Below are positions 7,855 through 15,983 of a stretch of DNA of 64,000 nt, piece by piece. This DNA comes from an uncultured Aurantimonas sp. Lineage in GTDB: Bacteria > Pseudomonadota > Alphaproteobacteria > Rhizobiales > Rhizobiaceae. The notes under the pieces are model-generated. The model was given only the letters and a program-made list of their open reading frames with translations. It ran no database searches and was not told where the DNA came from. The stretch spans positions 285,460 to 349,459 of the forward strand of contig CANKZU010000003.1 in assembly GCA_947488615.1 (NCBI GenBank), written 5' to 3'. Position 1 is the first letter of the stretch. Each line of letters starts with the position of its first letter. The position numbers and the translations under genes were made by a program.

Positions 7855-8684
7855 CAGGCACGGTCCCAGTTCGGCGCGAAGGAGGGATCCACCAGCCGTT
7901 CCCGGCGATGGGTCAACGCCGTGATCGCCTCGTGCTCGGCTTCCGTCAGCGCGAAATCGAAGATGTCGATGTTCTCTTTCAGTCGATCGGTGTTCGACGT
8001 CCGTGGAATCGCGCCGACACCGTCCTGCTCGATCTCCCAGCGCAGGACGATCTGGGCTGGCGTCTTGCCATGCCGCACGGCCGCCTCGCGGACTACCGCG
8101 TTGCCCAGAACGTCGCCCCCCTGGCCAAGCGGCGAATAGGCGATCATCGCCAGATCATGCCGCCGACAGGCCGACAGCACGGCGTCCTGGCTGAGAAAGG
8201 GGTGGTATTCAACCTGATTGCAGGCGAGTGGCGCACCTGACATCGCTGCCGCTTCGTCCAGCATCGCGCCGGGAAAGTTGGCGACGCCGATATGCTTGGT
8301 CAATTCCTCGCCGATCGTTACGTTCAAGGCGTCGATCGATTCTTCCAGCGCGATTTCGCGGTTCGGCCAGTGGATCAGCAACAGGTCGACCGTCCCGATG
8401 TTCAAAGCCTCGACGGCCTTTCGCGCGGTGGGCACAAGGTCGGCTTCGCCAATGTCGGTCCACCAGATCTTGGTCGTGACGAACAGCTCTTCGCGATCGA
8501 TGCCGCTTCTGCGAATTCCCTCGCCGACTTCCTTCTCGTTACCGTACATGCGGGCCGTATCGAGATGGCGATAGCCGGCATCGATCGCCTTCGCCACCAT
8601 ATCGACGCAAGTCTCGCCTTCGAGTGTATAGGTTCCGAAACCGATCGCGGGGATGTGCGCGCCGTTCGCCTCGATGATCTTCAT
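7854..8684 (-). CDS. Aldo/keto reductase
   Basis: 276-residue (beta/alpha)8 NADPH-dependent oxidoreductase of the AKR superfamily, 2,5-diketogluconate-reductase-like subgroup. The catalytic tetrad is visible: Asp in YRHLDTARMYGNE (about 41-53) with its Tyr, Lys in FVTTKIWW, His in LLIHWPN. The cofactor-binding end VGAIPRTSNTDRLKENIDIFDF is present with IPRTS in place of the more common IPKS. Substrate cannot be deduced. The ATG has GGAAGG eight bases upstream. The gene leads the operon AKR-mscS-ydcF; its stop overlaps the channel gene's start. Confidence 0.93.
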   Translation of the reverse strand: MKIIEANGAHIPAIGFGTYTLEGETCVDMVAKAIDAGYRHLDTARMYGNEKEVGEGIRRSGIDREELFVTTKIWWTDIGEADLVPTARKAVEALNIGTVDLLLIHWPNREIALEESIDALNVTIGEELTKHIGVANFPGAMLDEAAAMSGAPLACNQVEYHPFLSQDAVLSACRRHDLAMIAYSPLGQGGDVLGNAVVREAAVRHGKTPAQIVLRWEIEQDGVGAIPRTSNTDRLKENIDIFDFALTEAEHEAITALTHRRERLVDPSFAPNWDRA

Positions 8685-8778
8685 GAATCGCCTTCCCAGG
8701 GTAGATGGCCGAATCGATCAGCGGCCTCCCCCATCAAAATAGGCGACCCGCAAGGGTGTCCAGCGTCAAGGAAGTCGC

Positions 8779-9735
8779 GTGTCCCAAACCGTCAATCCGA
8801 CCAGCCGAGGTCGCATCGAGTTCATCGACATCACGCGCGCCGTCGCGCTGTTCGCGATGGCGATCTATCATTTCACCTGGGATCTGGAGTTCTTCAACTA
8901 TGTCGAGCGCGGACTTACCGGTTCGGGCGGTTGGAAAATCTTCGCGCGCACCATCGCCTCGAGCTTCCTGTTCCTCGTCGGCGTCAGCCTGGTGCTCGCC
9001 CATGGACGGGCGATCCGCTGGCGTCCCTTCCTGGTTCGCCTGGCGCAGGTGGTCGCCGGCGCGATGGCAATTACGGTCGTGACGTTTTTCGTCACACCGA
9101 ACAGCTTCGTGTTCTTCGGCATTCTGCAACTGATCGCGGTCTCCAGCCTGCTCGGATTGCTGTTTATCCGTTTGCCCTGGCTAGTGACCGCATTCGCCGC
9201 TGCGGTGACGGTCGCCCTGCCCTTCGTGATCTCGCACCCGGTCTTCGATCCGAAATGGCTCGCCTGGATCGGCTTCTTCGAGATTCCACCGTTTTCCAAC
9301 GACTTCATCCCGATCTTTCCGTTCTTCGGAGCGGTCCTGGCGGGCATCGCGGCGGCGCGCTTCGCCCTCCTCCACCGCATCTTCGACCGGCTGCGCGGCT
9401 GGAATCCGGCGCTTCGTCCGATGTGGCCGTTAGGGGTCCTCGGTCGCCATGCGCTGCTTTTCTATTTGCTGCATCAGCCGATCCTGTTCGGCATCGTCTT
9501 CGCCGCCGCGCAGTTCGTGCCGGCGGACACGCAAGCCGTGTTTCGCGCCGATTGCCAGCGGGCCTGTCTGGCCGAGCGCGACGGTGCATTCTGCGAGCGC
9601 TATTGCGGCTGTGCCGAAAGGGAGTTGCGGGCGCAGGGGCTTTTCGATGCGCTGATGGGAGGCGGCCCGGACGAGGCGCAGATGACCCGCATCCGGGAGA
9701 TCACCAACCAATGCTCCTTCGAGCAAGTGAAGTAG
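8779..9735 (+). CDS. DUF1624 / heparan-alpha-glucosaminide N-acetyltransferase-like membrane protein with Cys-rich tail
   Basis: 318-residue polytopic membrane protein of the DUF1624 family, related to acyltransferases that move acetyl groups across membranes. The family start RIEFIDITRAVALFAMAIYHF (about 12-32) with TWDLEFF is clear, followed by about seven hydrophobic helices up to GRHALLFYLLHQPILFGI (about 222-239), another hallmark. The last 60 residues form a cytosol- or periplasm-exposed tail with Cys259, 263, 272, 276, 278 and 312, a twin C-x3-C pattern separated by eight residues. It starts with GTG 8779. The acceptor substrate is unknown. The gene is convergent with the MerR gene that follows. 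Confidence 0.88.
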   Translation: MSQTVNPTSRGRIEFIDITRAVALFAMAIYHFTWDLEFFNYVERGLTGSGGWKIFARTIASSFLFLVGVSLVLAHGRAIRWRPFLVRLAQVVAGAMAITVVTFFVTPNSFVFFGILQLIAVSSLLGLLFIRLPWLVTAFAAAVTVALPFVISHPVFDPKWLAWIGFFEIPPFSNDFIPIFPFFGAVLAGIAAARFALLHRIFDRLRGWNPALRPMWPLGVLGRHALLFYLLHQPILFGIVFAAAQFVPADTQAVFRADCQRACLAERDGAFCERYCGCAERELRAQGLFDALMGGGPDEAQMTRIREITNQCSFEQVK

Positions 9736-9759
9736 CGGGGCTCGGCGCTATACGCAATC

Positions 9760-10161
9760 TCAGCCCGCGCGGGCGCCCTGCCCCACGCTCAGTTCGGCCA
9801 TGCGGGTGAGGCAGGCTTCCTCGGCGGCGTCGAGTTCGCGCAGCAACTCCTCAATGTCGCGACGCTTCTGTTCGAGCTCACGCCGCTTGTCGCCGACGCG
9901 CCGAATGATCGCCCGCAATTGCGCCGCCTCGCCGGGCGGGCTCTTGTACATGTTCATGATCTCGCGGATGTCGGCGATCGAAAAGCCGAGCCGCTTGCCG
10001 CGCAGGATGTTCTTGAGCAGTTGCCGATCAGAGTGTCGGAAGAGGCGCGTCCGGCCACGCCGGATGGGCGAGATCAGGCCTTCATCCTCATAGAACCGGA
10101 TCGTCCGGGTCGAGATATCGAACTCCCGCGTCAGCTCCGTGATGGTGTAATATTCGCGCAT
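9760..10161 (-). CDS. MerR-family regulator, LiuR-like
   Basis: 133-residue transcription factor. The MerR helix-turn-helix is YTITELTREFDISTRTIRFYEDEGL (split at the family's TRTIRFYEDEGLISP, about 17-31), followed by the wing with RTRLFRHSD and a long coiled-coil dimerisation helix (about 85-120, RDKRRELEQ-type heptads). There are no metal-binding Cys residues in sensor positions. Sequence and layout resemble LiuR, which controls leucine/isovalerate degradation in proteobacteria. Start chosen at ATG 10161 (MREYYTITEL); ATG 10194 adds 11 unrelated residues. A palindromic site resembling LiuR operators lies 48 bases upstream. No liu catabolic genes are in the window, so targets are elsewhere. 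Confidence 0.82.
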   Translation of the reverse strand: MREYYTITELTREFDISTRTIRFYEDEGLISPIRRGRTRLFRHSDRQLLKNILRGKRLGFSIADIREIMNMYKSPPGEAAQLRAIIRRVGDKRRELEQKRRDIEELLRELDAAEEACLTRMAELSVGQGARAG

Positions 10162-10208
10162 CGCGATCGATCTTTCGCCTCGTATGACCCGCATTGCTTG
10201 AATACAGA

Positions 10209-10224
10209 TTTACGTCAAAGTCAA
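10209..10224. promoter_or_regulatory. Putative autoregulatory operator of the MerR gene
   Basis: TTTACGTCAAAGTCAA is an imperfect inverted repeat (TTTACGT/TTGACTT half-sites) of the kind reported for LiuR-type MerR proteins. On the minus strand it also provides TTGACT and TTGACG hexamers that could be the -35 box of the MerR gene, as expected for a MerR family operator overlapping its promoter. Confidence 0.4.
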
Positions 10225-10280
10225 TTGCAACTCCCAACGAGTGGTATGGCTGCGTCCTGATCGCCGCATTCGCGACGTCC

Positions 10281-11693
10281 TCACCCGATGGCGAACCACC
10301 AGGCGGCAAGCCCGAGAAACGCGAAGAAGCCAACGACATCGGTGACCGTCGTCACGAAGGTTCCCGAGGCGATGGCTGGGTCGGCGCCGAGCCGGTCGAG
10401 GACCAGCGGGATCAGGATCCCGGCGAGCGCGGCGGCCAGCATGTTGATGACCATCGCGATCGCGATCACCGTGCCAAGTCCCCGACTGTCGAACCAAATG
10501 GCCGCCACGACGCCGATGATCACCGCGAAGATCAGACCGTTGAGCAACCCGACCAGAGTTTCCCGCCGAATGATCCGCCCGGCGTTGTGAAAGTCGATGT
10601 CGCGCGCGGCCAAGGCTCGAACGGTGACCGTCATGGTCTGGGTGCCGGCGTTGCCGCCCATCGAGGCGACGATCGGCATCAATACGGCAAGCGCCACCAT
10701 CTGCTCGATCGTCGCGTCGAAGAGCCCGATGACGAGAGAGGCGAGGATCGCCGTCCCGAGGTTGATGAGCAGCCAGGAAAAGCGTGACCGCGCGGCGGTC
10801 AGAACCGTATCGGAGATTTCCTCATCGCCGACGCCGCCGAGGCGCTTGATGTCCTCGTCGGCCTCTTGCTGCATGATATCGATGACATCGTCGATGGCGA
10901 GAACACCGACCAACCGTTCGTTCGAATCCACCACGGCGGCGGAGGGCAGATCGTATTGCTCGATGACTTGCGCCGCCTCTTCCTGGTCCATCTCGGCCGG
11001 GATCGCGTGACGCGTCTCGTGCATGATGTCTTCGATCTTCTCCGGCCGCTTGGCGCGCAGGATGCGGTCGAGGTCGACGGCACCCTGTAGCTTGAAGCTC
11101 GGATCGATGACGAAGATCTGGGCGAAGGATTCGGGTAGATCCTCCTCCTCGCGCATGTAGTCGATGGTCTGGCCGACGGTCCAGAAGGGCGGCACCGCGA
11201 CAAACTCGGTCTGCATGCGCCGACCGGCTGATTCCTCCGGATACTCGAGCGAGCGCCGCAGCCGAATCCGTTCGCGAAACGGCAAGCGCTCGAGAATCTC
11301 CTTGCGGTCCTCCTCGTCGAGGTCCTCCAGAATGTAGACGGCGTCGTCGGATTCGAGCTCGCGAACCGCCTCGGCGATCTGTTCGTTCGGCATCGCGTCG
11401 ACGATCGACAGGCGGATCGCCTCGTCGACCTCGGTAAGCGCCGTATAGTCGAACGCGTCGCCCATGAGCCGGACGAGCGCCTGGCGGTTGTCGTTATCAA
11501 GCGCTTCGAGAACGTCGCCGAGCTCGGATTCGTGAAGCGGGCTGATTTCCTCCCGCAGCAGGTCGGAATCGCCCGCCGCGATCGCTGTCTCGACGCGCTC
11601 GCGGAACTCGCGGGCAACGAAGCCGTCCTCGTCGTATAATTCCGACCGGACCTCCGCTTCGGATATACCTTCGTCGAGCCGCGTATCAGCCAT
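10281..11693 (-). CDS. mgtE: MgtE magnesium transporter
   Basis: 470-residue Mg2+ channel. The acidic N-domain (about 25-130, with LLREEISPLHESELGDVLEAL and DDAVYILEDLDEEDRKEILERL) and tandem CBS domains (about 135-260, including FVIDPSFKLQGAVDLDRIL and YDLPSAAVVDSNERLVGV) form the cytosolic Mg2+ sensor. Five membrane helices follow (about 290-470), with PIVASMGGNAGTQTMTV, the MgtE pore signature. Start at ATG 11693 (MADTRLDEG); ATG 11699 adds two residues. No Mg2+ riboswitch (M-box) can be recognised upstream. The gene is monocistronic, upstream of but well separated from the MerR gene. Confidence 0.96.
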   Translation of the reverse strand: MADTRLDEGISEAEVRSELYDEDGFVAREFRERVETAIAAGDSDLLREEISPLHESELGDVLEALDNDNRQALVRLMGDAFDYTALTEVDEAIRLSIVDAMPNEQIAEAVRELESDDAVYILEDLDEEDRKEILERLPFRERIRLRRSLEYPEESAGRRMQTEFVAVPPFWTVGQTIDYMREEEDLPESFAQIFVIDPSFKLQGAVDLDRILRAKRPEKIEDIMHETRHAIPAEMDQEEAAQVIEQYDLPSAAVVDSNERLVGVLAIDDVIDIMQQEADEDIKRLGGVGDEEISDTVLTAARSRFSWLLINLGTAILASLVIGLFDATIEQMVALAVLMPIVASMGGNAGTQTMTVTVRALAARDIDFHNAGRIIRRETLVGLLNGLIFAVIIGVVAAIWFDSRGLGTVIAIAMVINMLAAALAGILIPLVLDRLGADPAIASGTFVTTVTDVVGFFAFLGLAAWWFAIG

Positions 11694-11699
11694 GCACAC

Positions 11700-12258
11700 T
11701 CCCTCTGCAGCGGAAAAACTCGCATCCGCCGAAAAGCGGGACCGTCACCCGAGCGTTTAGATCATATCCGATCCCTTCGGAAGCGGCAGTCGTCCAGCGC
11801 TCGGCGACACTCATCATCTGCGAAGAAAATCCGGGGAGTAAACCTTTGGCGCGGGCGGATCACGCGCTCGATGCTCTCGATTCCCGGAGCGGCAGCGCGA
11901 CCTCAGTTCGACGTAACCGGCCGAGACCGCATCCGCTGAACCGTCTGTCACTCGGGCTGCTTGCACTGCGCCGCAAGATGGAAGCCGCCCGCTGATGTGC
12001 CAATTCGAGACTGCCCCCCCGGTCTGGCCGATCATCGATCGCGCTCGGTCAACCCGGAGGCGCTGCCGGCCGCAGTCACCAATCGGACGGCCGTCTATGC
12101 CGACATCCCGAGCTCGATGGGTCGGTGATCAGCGGTTCAAGTGCCAAACGCGGGACGAGGGAAGGTTGGAGCCAGTTTTCCGCTCGCATTCCGCGCTGAC
12201 TGGTCGGGGTCGATCACGTTCATGAGATCGGATGGCGCCGATCCGACTTCATCGTGAC
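11700..12258. other. 559-base stretch without a confident gene
   Basis: This lies upstream of mgtE and downstream of the TMEM220 gene. The only noteworthy frame is 11846-11995 (+): a TTG preceded by GGGGAG with seven bases of spacing, encoding 49 residues with a basic C-terminus (ends LRRKMEAAR). It has no recognisable family and may be chance. Frames further right are Arg/Pro-rich and lack ribosome-binding sites. No riboswitch, repeat or RNA gene was seen. Confidence 0.4.
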
Positions 12259-12627
12259 CTATGGCGCGGATCGCACACTCGAACCGCCGCGCCGTGACGC
12301 AAACCAGACGGTGATCAGGGCGATCAGGACGATCATCATGCCCATGCCCTCGCGCGCGGTTTCGGTTTCCCACCAGACCTCCTGGCGCCAGAAGCCGGGA
12401 GTCGTCGGCCAGAACCAGACGACCCCGACAACCGACAAGGCCAGGGTCGCGGCGTATAAACCGCGCCAGAGTGGCCGGGCAAACACAACTGGCCGTAAGG
12501 CCGCCAGTCCGCACCACAGAGCGGCAACGCCATAGATCAGCCCCCAGAACAAACCGTCTGGATCATTGTATTGAACCAGCGTGAACAGGACGAGAAGGAT
12601 GCAGAAGATCGAGGAAAGGATCCGCAT
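12259..12627 (-). CDS. TMEM220-like four-helix membrane protein
   Basis: 122-residue protein with four hydrophobic helices (about 4-16, 24-45, 54-71, 91-107). The motif LVQYNDPDGLFWGLIYG (about 14-30) is the hallmark of the transmembrane family 220, found from bacteria to animals, with no assigned function. Start ATG 12627 has AAGGAG eight bases upstream; the ATG at 12663 would add 12 residues without its own site. It is divergent from the ebo cluster that starts 100 bases away, so the two promoters must lie in that gap. Confidence 0.8.
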   Translation of the reverse strand: MRILSSIFCILLVLFTLVQYNDPDGLFWGLIYGVAALWCGLAALRPVVFARPLWRGLYAATLALSVVGVVWFWPTTPGFWRQEVWWETETAREGMGMMIVLIALITVWFASRRGGSSVRSAP

Positions 12628-12727
12628 TTCGATGCTCCTTTTCCAGGGTTGAGACACCGTCATCCTGCGACTAGGCTATAGGCGGGCCGACAGGTCAAGC
12701 GGTCAGGCCGCGCCGTGGGAGGAATGT

Positions 12728-13933
12728 ATGGAGGTCAATGCGTCAGTCAGCCTCGCCGAGGCTGGACACGGCGATGTGATGTGGCAGCGTTTCGCCGTCC
12801 CGTATCAATACCCGGTCGCGTTCGTGCGCGGGCTATTCTGCCCCGACAATCCGCTTTTTGCCGAGACCGTGGCCCGTAAAGACACCGGGAAACGGCATCG
12901 CTGTCTCATCATCATCGATGAGGGAGTGGCGAGCACGGTGCCCGGCCTAGAGAAGGCGATCACGGCGTATTTCGATGCCTATCGTGAACGATTGCAGTTG
13001 ATCGCGCCGCCGATGCTCATTCCGGGTGGCGAGATCGTCAAGCGCGAATTGGCTTATGTCGAGCGCATGCAGGATGCGCTTCATGCCCATGCGATCGACC
13101 GGCATTCCTATGTCATCGCCATCGGCGGCGGCGCGGTGCTTGACGCCGTCGGTCTGGTAGCCGCGACCGCGCATCGTGGAATTCGCCATATCCGCATCCC
13201 CACCACGGTCCTGTCGCAGAACGATTCCGGTGTCGGGGTGAAAAACGCGGTCAATTTCAAGGGAATCAAGAATTATGTCGGCACCTTCGCCCCGCCCTGG
13301 GCGGTGCTGAACGATTTCGATTTCCTGATGTCCCTGCCCCGCCGCGAGCGCATCTCGGGCATATCTGAGGCGGTCAAGGTCGCGTTGATCCGCGACCGGG
13401 ATTTCTACATCTGGCTTGAGGAACATGTCGACCAGCTCGTGACCTTTCAGCCCGCGGCGGAGGAATACATGGTGCGCCGCTCGGCCGAGCTGCACATGCA
13501 CCAGATCGCCCATGGCGGCGACCCGTTCGAGACGGGGTCAGCCCGCCCGCTCGACTTCGGCCATTGGTCGGCGCACAAGCTGGAGGCGATGACCAGCCAT
13601 CATGTCCGCCACGGTGAGGCCGTCGCCATCGGCATTGCGCTCGATGCCCGCTACTCGGTGCTGGCGGGACTGCTGGCCGAAGGCGAGGACGAACGGATCG
13701 TGGTGCTGCTGGAAAATCTCGGCTTCCGGATATGGCACCCGGCGCTGGACATGGTGGATGCCGAGGGTGGCTCGTCGATCCTTTCGGGGCTGTGCGAGTT
13801 CCAGGAGCATCTGGGCGGCGAACTGACCATCACGTTGCTCAGTGAGCTCGGTGTCGGCGTCGAGGTCAACCAGATGGACCACGACCTGGTGCGCGAGGCA
13901 CTGAACTGGTTGAAAGCTCGCGAAAGAAGCTGA
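12728..13933 (+). CDS. eboD: EboD, 3-dehydroquinate synthase-like sugar-phosphate cyclase homologue
   Basis: 401-residue protein of the dehydroquinate synthase/sugar phosphate cyclase superfamily. The NAD-binding glycines are in IAIGGGAVLDAVGLVAATAHRG (about 131-152). The active-site loop has PTTVLSQNDSGVGVKNAVNFKGIKNYVGTF (split around the SQNDSGVGVKN signature, about 163-173), where true synthases have AQVDSSVGGK. The metal ligands are in ISEAVKVALIRD, the GHWSAHKLE segment and HHVRHGEAVAIGIALD. This loop is typical of EboD. It heads the operon, and its stop abuts the eboE ATG (TGA|ATG). The substrate of EboD is not established, and a role in the shikimate pathway is unlikely given the context. 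Confidence 0.9.
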   Translation: MEVNASVSLAEAGHGDVMWQRFAVPYQYPVAFVRGLFCPDNPLFAETVARKDTGKRHRCLIIIDEGVASTVPGLEKAITAYFDAYRERLQLIAPPMLIPGGEIVKRELAYVERMQDALHAHAIDRHSYVIAIGGGAVLDAVGLVAATAHRGIRHIRIPTTVLSQNDSGVGVKNAVNFKGIKNYVGTFAPPWAVLNDFDFLMSLPRRERISGISEAVKVALIRDRDFYIWLEEHVDQLVTFQPAAEEYMVRRSAELHMHQIAHGGDPFETGSARPLDFGHWSAHKLEAMTSHHVRHGEAVAIGIALDARYSVLAGLLAEGEDERIVVLLENLGFRIWHPALDMVDAEGGSSILSGLCEFQEHLGGELTITLLSELGVGVEVNQMDHDLVREALNWLKARERS

Positions 13934-15121
13934 ATGAAAATCGACGACCGGCTCGGGCACCTGACCTATTGCCTCAACATTCACCCGACCCAGAGCTGGA
14001 ACGACGTCAAAGACGCGCTGAGCGGGCCGGTCGCGGCGGTGAAATCGGCGGTCTGCCCCGATGCGTCGTTTGCGGTGGGCCTGCGGTTCTCCGGCGACGC
14101 CCTGGCGGAGTTGTCGGAGCCGGCAAGGCGCGCCGAGCTGAAAGCGCTACTCGACGAGAACGACTTCCGCGCCATTACCGTCAATGGATTCCCCTATGGC
14201 CCCTTTCACGGCACCCGGGTCAAGGAAGACGTCTATCAGCCCGACTGGCGGAGCGAGGAGCGTGTGCGCTACACCAACGATCTGGCGGATCTGATGGCCG
14301 AGATCGCCCCGCCGGGGGAGATGGTCAGCCTCAGCACCGTGCCCGGCACCTTCAAGCCGCTGGCCGAAGGGGCAGAAGCCGCGATGGCCGAGAATTACCT
14401 GCGTTGCGTCGCCCATCTGGTCGCGCTCCAGGCCCGGACCGGCGTGACGGTCGCGCTGGCGATCGAGCCGGAGCCGTTCTGCTTTCTGGAAACCATCGCC
14501 GAGACCGTCGACTTTTTTGAGGCGCATCTGTTCAGCCGCGCCGCCGCCGAACGTCTCGCTCGTGTGACCGGGCTGACGCCGTCCGAGGCCGCCACCGCCC
14601 TGCCCCGCCATCTGGGACTCTGTTACGATGTCTGCCACGCGGCCGTGGAATACGAAGACCCCGCCGGCAGCATCACTGCCTTGCGGCAGGCCGGAATCCC
14701 CGTTCACAAGCTGCAGCTGAGCGCCGCGCTGCGGATTCCGCGGGTTGGCGCAGCCGAGCGTGAGGCGCTCGCCGCCTTCGACGAGCCGACCTATCTGCAT
14801 CAGGTGATCCGCCTCACTGCCGACGGGCTGAAAGCCCATGTCGATCTGGCCGAGGCACTGGCGCTGGGCGCGGCAAGCGACGGCGAGGAATGGCGCGTGC
14901 ATTTCCATGTACCGATCTTCCTCGACGATCTGGGCGCGTTTTCCTCGACCCGCGACTTCCTCGAACAGATCCTGGCGCTGCACCGGGAGGAGCCGATTTC
15001 GCCGCATCTGGAGATCGAGACCTACACCTGGGATGTCCTACCCGGTGGCCTGCGCAGTGCCACGGTCGACAAGGACATCGCACGGGAAATCGCGTGGGTT
15101 CTGGGCCACTTGCGGCCATGA
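13934..15121 (+). CDS. eboE: EboE, TIM-barrel metabolite traffic protein
   Basis: 395-residue protein of the xylose-isomerase-like TIM-barrel type found only in ebo clusters. The conserved start RLGHLTYCLNIHPTQSW (about 6-22), NGFPYGPFHG with VYQPDWRSEER (about 81-106), LALAIEPEPFCFLE-type strand (EPEPFCFLET, about 176-185) and LGLCYDVCHAAVEYEDP (about 223-239) supply the acidic and His residues expected of a divalent-metal pocket. The C-terminal VHFHVPIFLDDLG and HLEIETYTWDVLP are also family-typical. Role by family: part of the machinery delivering a small-molecule precursor to the periplasm; its reaction is unknown. It overlaps eboC by four bases (ATGA). Confidence 0.9.
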   Translation: MKIDDRLGHLTYCLNIHPTQSWNDVKDALSGPVAAVKSAVCPDASFAVGLRFSGDALAELSEPARRAELKALLDENDFRAITVNGFPYGPFHGTRVKEDVYQPDWRSEERVRYTNDLADLMAEIAPPGEMVSLSTVPGTFKPLAEGAEAAMAENYLRCVAHLVALQARTGVTVALAIEPEPFCFLETIAETVDFFEAHLFSRAAAERLARVTGLTPSEAATALPRHLGLCYDVCHAAVEYEDPAGSITALRQAGIPVHKLQLSAALRIPRVGAAEREALAAFDEPTYLHQVIRLTADGLKAHVDLAEALALGAASDGEEWRVHFHVPIFLDDLGAFSSTRDFLEQILALHREEPISPHLEIETYTWDVLPGGLRSATVDKDIAREIAWVLGHLRP

Positions 15122-15960
15122 CCTTCGGCACATTCTTGAAGCTCGGTCGGGTGTCCAACCTGCCGACAGTCTGGACCAACGCGATCGCCGGCTCGGTGCT
15201 TGCCGGTCAGGTCGCGCCCGGGTCCGTGCTGGTGGTCGGTCTGGCGCTGACGCTCTTCTACATCGGCGGCATGTGGCTGAACGATGCCTTCGACGCCGAG
15301 ATTGACGCGCGCGAACGCGCCAACCGCCCCATCCCGATGGGCGAGATCGCCGTCGGTACCGTCTTTGCCATCGGCTTCGCGCTGCTCATTGCCGGGATGG
15401 CGCTGGCCTTCGCGCTCGGCGCCGCCGCCGGAGCGGCGGGGATCGCGCTTGCCCTGGCGATTGTCCTTTACGACTGGCTGCACAAGCGCACCGTACTGAG
15501 CCCCGTGATCATGGGGGTCACTCGGTTTCTCAGCTACGTCCTGGCCGCACTGGCGGTCGGTCAGGTCACCGGTTCGGTGCTGCTCGGCGCCCTCGCTCTC
15601 TTCGCCTATGTCGTCGGTCTGACCTATGCCGCCAAACAGGAAGCCTATGACCGTCTGGACCGTGCCTGGCCTCTGGCGGTGCTGGCCCTGCCGGTTCTCT
15701 ACGGGCTGACGCAGGCCGTGGCCGATCCGCTGGCGCTGGCCGTCTGGGCCGGGTTGGCGGCGGTGGTGGCGGTGGCACTGCGGCGCCTGTTCCGGCGCGG
15801 CAAGGGCGATGTGCCGAAAGCGGTCGTGACCCTGATCGCGGGCATATCGCTTTATGACGCGACGCTGATTGCCGGGGCCGGTCAGCCTGGGCTGGCGATC
15901 CTCGCCGTCGCCGGATTCGCCCTGACGCTGCTGTTGCAACGGGTCGTGTCGGGCACTTGA
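15118..15960 (+). CDS. eboC: EboC, UbiA-type membrane prenyltransferase homologue
   Basis: 280-residue integral membrane protein of the UbiA superfamily with about eight helices. The first Asp-rich motif is complete: N55-D56-x-x-D59-x-x-x-D63 in WLNDAFDAEIDARERANRP, which in UbiA enzymes binds Mg-diphosphate of the prenyl donor. The second polar loop is YAAKQEAYDRLDRAWP (about 175-190). A long frame opens upstream at 14890 within eboE, but the homologous region starts at ATG 15118, which overlaps the eboE stop (ATGA). The prenyl acceptor is unknown. The gene ends 23 bases before the convergent eboF. Confidence 0.9.
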   Translation: MTFGTFLKLGRVSNLPTVWTNAIAGSVLAGQVAPGSVLVVGLALTLFYIGGMWLNDAFDAEIDARERANRPIPMGEIAVGTVFAIGFALLIAGMALAFALGAAAGAAGIALALAIVLYDWLHKRTVLSPVIMGVTRFLSYVLAALAVGQVTGSVLLGALALFAYVVGLTYAAKQEAYDRLDRAWPLAVLALPVLYGLTQAVADPLALAVWAGLAAVVAVALRRLFRRGKGDVPKAVVTLIAGISLYDATLIAGAGQPGLAILAVAGFALTLLLQRVVSGT

Positions 15961-15983
15961 TGCATTCTCTGCATGAGGCACGA

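Noticed and set aside
11700..11900. Possible Mg2+-sensing M-box riboswitch upstream of mgtE
   Set aside because: None of the conserved M-box sequence blocks could be recognised in the leader on the minus strand.
12728..13933. Housekeeping 3-dehydroquinate synthase (aroB)
   Set aside because: The active-site loop SQNDSGVGVKN and the surrounding ebo genes identify it as EboD; aroB normally pairs with aroK in this group.
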